A stretch of DNA of 8,152 bases from Actinomyces sp. (GTDB lineage Bacteria > Actinomycetota > Acidimicrobiia > Acidimicrobiales > Aldehydirespiratoraceae). The translations under genes were made by a program, and so were the position numbers. Under the pieces are notes generated by a model that searched no databases, was not told the origin of the DNA, and saw only the letters and a program-made list of their open reading frames with translations. Location of the stretch: NCBI GenBank assembly GCA_003697065.1, contig RFFY01000189.1, forward strand, positions 1 through 8,152, read 5' to 3'. Positions 5,834 through 8,152 of the stretch are shown in pieces. The stretch's first letter is position 1; every line of letters starts with the position of its first letter.

Positions 5834-7105
5834 ATGGATCCGACCCTGCAGCCCTATTCGCCCTCGCGCCTCGCCGAGGTCGTCACCATCTGGCACGAGT
5901 GCGGCTGGATCGACGCCCACGACGACGGCCACCGCTCGGCCCTCGAGACCTTCTGCGGGGTCGGCCGCAGCGAGGTCGCCCTCGTCGACGGGCGCGCCGA
6001 GGCCCACGTCCACCGCACCCCCGGCACCATCCGCCACCTCGACACCGACCTGCCCTTCTGCGCGATCACGGCGGTCGCCACCAGCCGGGTGGGGCGCCGG
6101 CGCGGTCTGGCGTCGACCCTGACCGCCCTGGCCCTGGCCCGCGGCGCCGACGAGGGCGGCGTGGTCGCCGGTCTCGGGATCTTCGAGCAGGGCTTCTACG
6201 ACCGGCTCGGTTTCGGCTCCGGCCCCTACGAACACCGCCTCACCTTCGACCCGTCGGCCCTGCGCCTCCCCGATCGACCGGTACGCCACCCGGTCCGTCT
6301 CGGCCCGGACGACCACGAGGCGATGCACGCCGCCCTGGTGGGACGGGCACGCCGCCACGGGGCCGTCACCCTCGGCCCGGCAGCCCTGGTGCGTGCCGAG
6401 CTGGGCTTCCTCGAGAACCTCTGGGCCCTCGGCCTTCCCGACGACGCCGGCCGCCTCAGCGCCTTCGTCGCCGGTCGGGCCAAGGGCGAACGTGGGCCCT
6501 ACACCGTCGACTGGATCGCCTACCGCGACGGCGACGAGCTCCTCGATCTCCTCCACCTGCTCCGCTCCCTCGGCGACCAGGTGAACACCGTCGAGATGAT
6601 CGAGCCCCCCGAGGTGCAGCTCCAGGACCTGCTCGACCGCCCCCTCCGCCGCTACGACCTGTCCGAGGGACGCTCCCAGCGGGCCCTCGCCTGGTGGCAG
6701 ATCCGGGTCCTCGACGTGCCGGCGGCGGTGGCGGCCGTCGACTGGGAGGGGACGCCCGTGCGTTTCGTGGCCGACATCACCGACCCGGTGACCCATCACC
6801 TGGGTCGGGCCGCCGATCTGCTCGACGCGTCGGCGCCGCCACCCCGCTGGCACGGGGTGGCCGGCCGCTACCGGGTGGAGCTCGGTCGGGCCTCGTCGGC
6901 GCAGCTCCTGGCGGACACGGCCTCCCCACCAAGCGGGCTGCCGGTCCTGACGGCCTCCGTCGGGGCCTTCTCCCGCCTCCTGTTCGGCGTGCGGCCGGCG
7001 TCGACGCTGGCCGTGTGCGACGACCTGACGGCCCCGCCCGATCTGCTCGCCCGCCTCGACCGGGCCCTCGCCCTATCTACCCCGCACCCGGGCTGGGACT
7101 TTTGA
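5834..7105 (+). CDS. Eis-like GNAT N-acetyltransferase with SCP2-type C-terminal domain
   Basis: A 423-residue protein with the three-part layout of the Eis family. An N-terminal GNAT domain has the acetyl-CoA loop in AVATSRVGRRRGLAST (about residues 80-95). A second, degenerate GNAT domain follows, and a C-terminal sterol-carrier-like domain covers roughly residues 300-423. Tyr122 in GFYDRLGFG aligns by pattern with the general acid Tyr126 of Mycobacterium tuberculosis Eis. The chain ends in Phe, as in Eis, where the terminal carboxylate takes part in catalysis. Eis proteins are cytoplasmic hexamers that acetylate amines, including aminoglycosides and lysines. The natural substrate here is unknown and resistance should not be assumed. 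The ATG at 5834 lacks a clear Shine-Dalgarno sequence. It follows the sulfatase by 36 bases. Confidence 0.85.
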   Translation: MDPTLQPYSPSRLAEVVTIWHECGWIDAHDDGHRSALETFCGVGRSEVALVDGRAEAHVHRTPGTIRHLDTDLPFCAITAVATSRVGRRRGLASTLTALALARGADEGGVVAGLGIFEQGFYDRLGFGSGPYEHRLTFDPSALRLPDRPVRHPVRLGPDDHEAMHAALVGRARRHGAVTLGPAALVRAELGFLENLWALGLPDDAGRLSAFVAGRAKGERGPYTVDWIAYRDGDELLDLLHLLRSLGDQVNTVEMIEPPEVQLQDLLDRPLRRYDLSEGRSQRALAWWQIRVLDVPAAVAAVDWEGTPVRFVADITDPVTHHLGRAADLLDASAPPPRWHGVAGRYRVELGRASSAQLLADTASPPSGLPVLTASVGAFSRLLFGVRPASTLAVCDDLTAPPDLLARLDRALALSTPHPGWDF

Positions 7106-7152
7106 GCTGGGACCACGGGGTGGTCGCCGGGTCGGCGGCGACGCCGTCCTGG

Positions 7153-7225
7153 TGGGCCCGCCGGGGATCGAACCCGGGACCGAGCGATTATGAGTCGCCT
7201 GCTCTGACCACTGAGCTACGGGCCC
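7153..7225 (-). tRNA. tRNA with CAU anticodon, probably tRNA-Ile2
   Basis: A 73-base cloverleaf on the reverse strand. The acceptor stem GGGCCCG/CGGGCCC is perfect and the discriminator is A. The anticodon arm is GGCGA, CTCATAA, TCGCT, giving anticodon CAT. The D-arm and anticodon region closely match E. coli tRNA-Ile2 as I remember it (AGAGCAGGCGACTCATAATC), which is why I prefer the lysidine-modified isoleucine tRNA reading AUA over elongator tRNA-Met. It is not initiator tRNA: the acceptor 1-72 pair is intact and the stem lacks three GC pairs. CCA is encoded at 7150-7152. It lies downstream of tRNA-Asn on the same strand. Confidence 0.9.
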
Positions 7226-7272
7226 GCCGGCAGCCTAACGACGCCGCCCGGCGCCGGTCCGCCCGGCGCGCC

Positions 7273-7296
7273 ACGGGCCGCCCGCAGGCGGCCCGT
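7273..7296. terminator. GC-rich hairpin between tRNA-Asn and tRNA-Ile2
   Basis: A CGGGCCGCC / GGCGGCCCG stem, plus an outer A-T pair, gives 10 perfect base pairs closed by a CGCA loop. It begins 5 bases from the CCA of tRNA-Asn in the direction of transcription. There is no T-run. It could be a terminator or attenuator between the two tRNAs, or a processing signal in a shared transcript. Confidence 0.4.
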
Positions 7297-7303
7297 CGCA
7301 TGG

Positions 7304-7376
7304 CTCCGGGGGTGGGGCTCGAACCCACGACCCACTGATTAACAGTCAGTTGCTCTGCCAGCTGAGCTACCCCGGA
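7304..7376 (-). tRNA. tRNA-Asn (anticodon GUU)
   Basis: A 73-base cloverleaf on the reverse strand. The acceptor stem TCCGGGG/CCCCGGA is perfect, and the discriminator is G, as expected for asparagine. The anticodon arm ACTGA, CTGTTAA, TCAGT gives GTT (GUU in RNA), reading AAC and AAU. The T-loop is TTCGAGC. CCA is encoded at 7301-7303. It lies between the sigma factor gene and tRNA-Ile2, all on the same strand. Confidence 0.97.
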
Positions 7377-7386
7377 TCGACCCTCC

Positions 7387-7392
7387 ACGTTA
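7387..7392 (-). promoter_or_regulatory. possible -10 box for tRNA-Asn
   Basis: TAACGT on the reverse strand fits TAnnnT and would start transcription about four bases before the mature 5' end at 7376. No -35 match is visible at normal spacing. Confidence 0.35.
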
Positions 7393-7424
7393 GCAACGTC
7401 GACGACGACCCCGGCATGCCCGAT

Positions 7425-7454
7425 CCGGCGAAAACGCGACCGGCGGGAACGCGA
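7425..7454 (-). repeat. tandem duplication, 2 x 15 bases, upstream of tRNA-Asn
   Basis: Plus-strand copies CCGGCGAAAACGCGA (7425-7439) and CCGGCGGGAACGCGA (7440-7454) are adjacent and differ at two bases; a further partial CCGGCG follows. It lies about 30 bases upstream of the proposed tRNA-Asn -10 box and downstream of the sigma factor stop. Confidence 0.8.
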
Positions 7455-7465
7455 CCGGCGCACCG

Positions 7466-7495
7466 GCCCCACCCGCCCGGAGGCGGCCCCGGGGC
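7466..7495 (-). terminator. possible terminator hairpin after the sigma factor gene
   Basis: GCCCC (7466-7470) pairs with GGGGC (7491-7495), and CCGCC (7473-7477) with GGCGG (7482-7486), around a four-base loop. That makes ten GC pairs with a small internal loop, beginning directly at the sigma factor stop codon. The missing T-run makes intrinsic termination uncertain. Confidence 0.35.
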
Positions 7496-8152
7496 TCAGG
7501 CCGGGTCGAGATAGCCCCGCAGGGCCTCGCTGCGCTTGGGGTGGCGGAGCTTGGCCAGGGTCTTGGCCTCGATCTGGCGCACCCGCTCCCGGGTCACCCC
7601 GAAGTGACGACCCACGTCCTCGAGGGTCCGGGGACGCCCGTCGTCGAGACCGAAGCGCATGCGCACCACCTCGCGCTCACGCTCGGAGAGCTGTCCCAGG
7701 ACGTCGTGGAGAGCCTCGACGAGGAGGTGCCGGGCAGCCTCGTCGAGGGGCCGGACGGCGTTCTCGTCCTCGATGAAGTCACCGAGGTTCGACTCCTCGG
7801 TGTCGCCCACCGGCGAGTCGAGCGAGAGAGTGTCGAGCCCGATGCGGAGGATCTCGCGCACCCGCTCGACGGGCATGTCGAGCTCGGCCGCCAGCTCCTC
7901 GACCGTCGGTTCGCGCTCGAGACGCTGCATCATCTGGCGTTGCACCCGCGTCACCCGGTTCATGGCCTCGACCATGTGCACGGGGATGCGGATGGTGCGG
8001 GCCTGGTCGGCCATGGCCCGCGTGATGGCCTGACGGATCCACCAGGTGGCGTAGGTGGAGAACTTGAAACCCTTGGTGTGGTCGAACTTCTCGACCGCCC
8101 GCATCAGGCCGAGGTTGCCCTCCTGGATGAGATCGAGCAGGGCCATCCCGCG
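7496..8152 (-). CDS. rpoD: primary RNA polymerase sigma factor (RpoD/SigA/HrdB type), C-terminal part
   Basis: The window holds the last 218 residues; the start lies beyond position 8152. The visible part opens with RGMALLDLIQEGNLGLMRAVEKF-like sequence of region 2.2, then the highly conserved core-binding and -10-recognition stretch of regions 2.3-2.4 (FKFSTYATWWIRQAITRAMA and QARTIRIPVHMVE). Region 3 follows (REPTVEELAAELDMP), then the linker with DSPVGDTEESNLGDFIED, and region 4 ends with the -35-recognition helix-turn-helix (TLEDVGRHFGVTRERVRQIE, then KTLAKLRHP). This is the housekeeping sigma factor that directs RNA polymerase to -35/-10 promoters. The Met at 8144-8146 is internal, since the frame continues to the window edge. 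Its stop is followed by a GC hairpin and then tRNA-Asn on the same strand. Confidence 0.95.
   Translation of the reverse strand, partial: RGMALLDLIQEGNLGLMRAVEKFDHTKGFKFSTYATWWIRQAITRAMADQARTIRIPVHMVEAMNRVTRVQRQMMQRLEREPTVEELAAELDMPVERVREILRIGLDTLSLDSPVGDTEESNLGDFIEDENAVRPLDEAARHLLVEALHDVLGQLSEREREVVRMRFGLDDGRPRTLEDVGRHFGVTRERVRQIEAKTLAKLRHPKRSEALRGYLDPA

Noticed and set aside
4115..6853. Minus-strand open frame of 912 codons
   Set aside because: It lies antisense to the sulfatase and Eis-like genes, which carry clear motifs. Its Gly/Val/Ala/Glu-rich product shows no domain; long antisense frames are common in high-GC DNA.
7153..7225. Initiator or elongator tRNA-Met for the CAU tRNA
   Set aside because: Initiator features are absent. 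Elongator Met is possible, but the anticodon and D-arm match tRNA-Ile2 better.
4366..7338. Plus-strand open frame of 990 codons
   Set aside because: It is an Arg/Pro-rich out-of-frame reading that runs through two real genes and two tRNAs.

Overview
The window is high-GC DNA (about 70% by eye, not computed) with an actinobacterial character. It carries an F420-type luciferase-like monooxygenase end, a bacterial eRF1-like (baeRF/Vms1-like) protein, an Eis-type acetyltransferase, a formylglycine-type sulfatase and a primary sigma factor of the RpoD/HrdB type. The class Acidimicrobiia of the Actinomycetota is my best guess, but no single sequence proves it. No insertion sequence, phage gene or CRISPR array is visible. 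This is ordinary chromosomal DNA.

Layout from left to right. (1) The C-terminal end of an LLM-class oxidoreductase (+, 3-227) converges on tRNA-Val(UAC) (-, 255-328). (2) A baeRF-type protein with a C-terminal four-cysteine zinc ribbon (+, 452-1612) converges on a Nudix hydrolase (-, 1632-2132). The Nudix gene lies just downstream of an inositol-monophosphatase-family gene (-, 2179-2949), so those two may be co-transcribed. (3) An unrecognised 189-residue protein (+, 3102-3671) converges on a peroxiredoxin (-, 3720-4181). (4) A sulfatase (+, 4316-5797) is followed by an Eis-like acetyltransferase (+, 5834-7105). (5) Three minus-strand genes close the window: tRNA-Ile2 (CAU, 7153-7225), tRNA-Asn(GUU, 7304-7376) and the C-terminal two-thirds or so of the principal sigma factor (7496-8152, cut by the window edge).

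The standout is the peroxiredoxin. Its frame is open from an ATG with a good ribosome binding site at 4181 to the stop at 3720, except for one in-frame TGA at 4050-4052. That TGA falls exactly where the BCP/PrxQ family has its peroxidatic cysteine (TPG-C-T-x-E reads TPG-TGA-TKE), and the resolving cysteine is intact five residues later. The simplest reading is a selenocysteine codon, making this a 153-residue selenoprotein peroxiredoxin. A standard gene caller would truncate it to an 88-residue fragment or call it a pseudogene. Two hairpins follow the TGA and are candidate bacterial SECIS elements, though neither fits the usual consensus perfectly. The Sec machinery (selA, selB, selC, selD) is not in the window.

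Smaller points of interest are four short, imperfect direct duplications of about 15-30 bases in intergenic or gene-end DNA, two of them next to ribosome binding sites. Two of the three tRNA genes encode CCA and one does not. The baeRF protein has GGW where release factors have GGQ.
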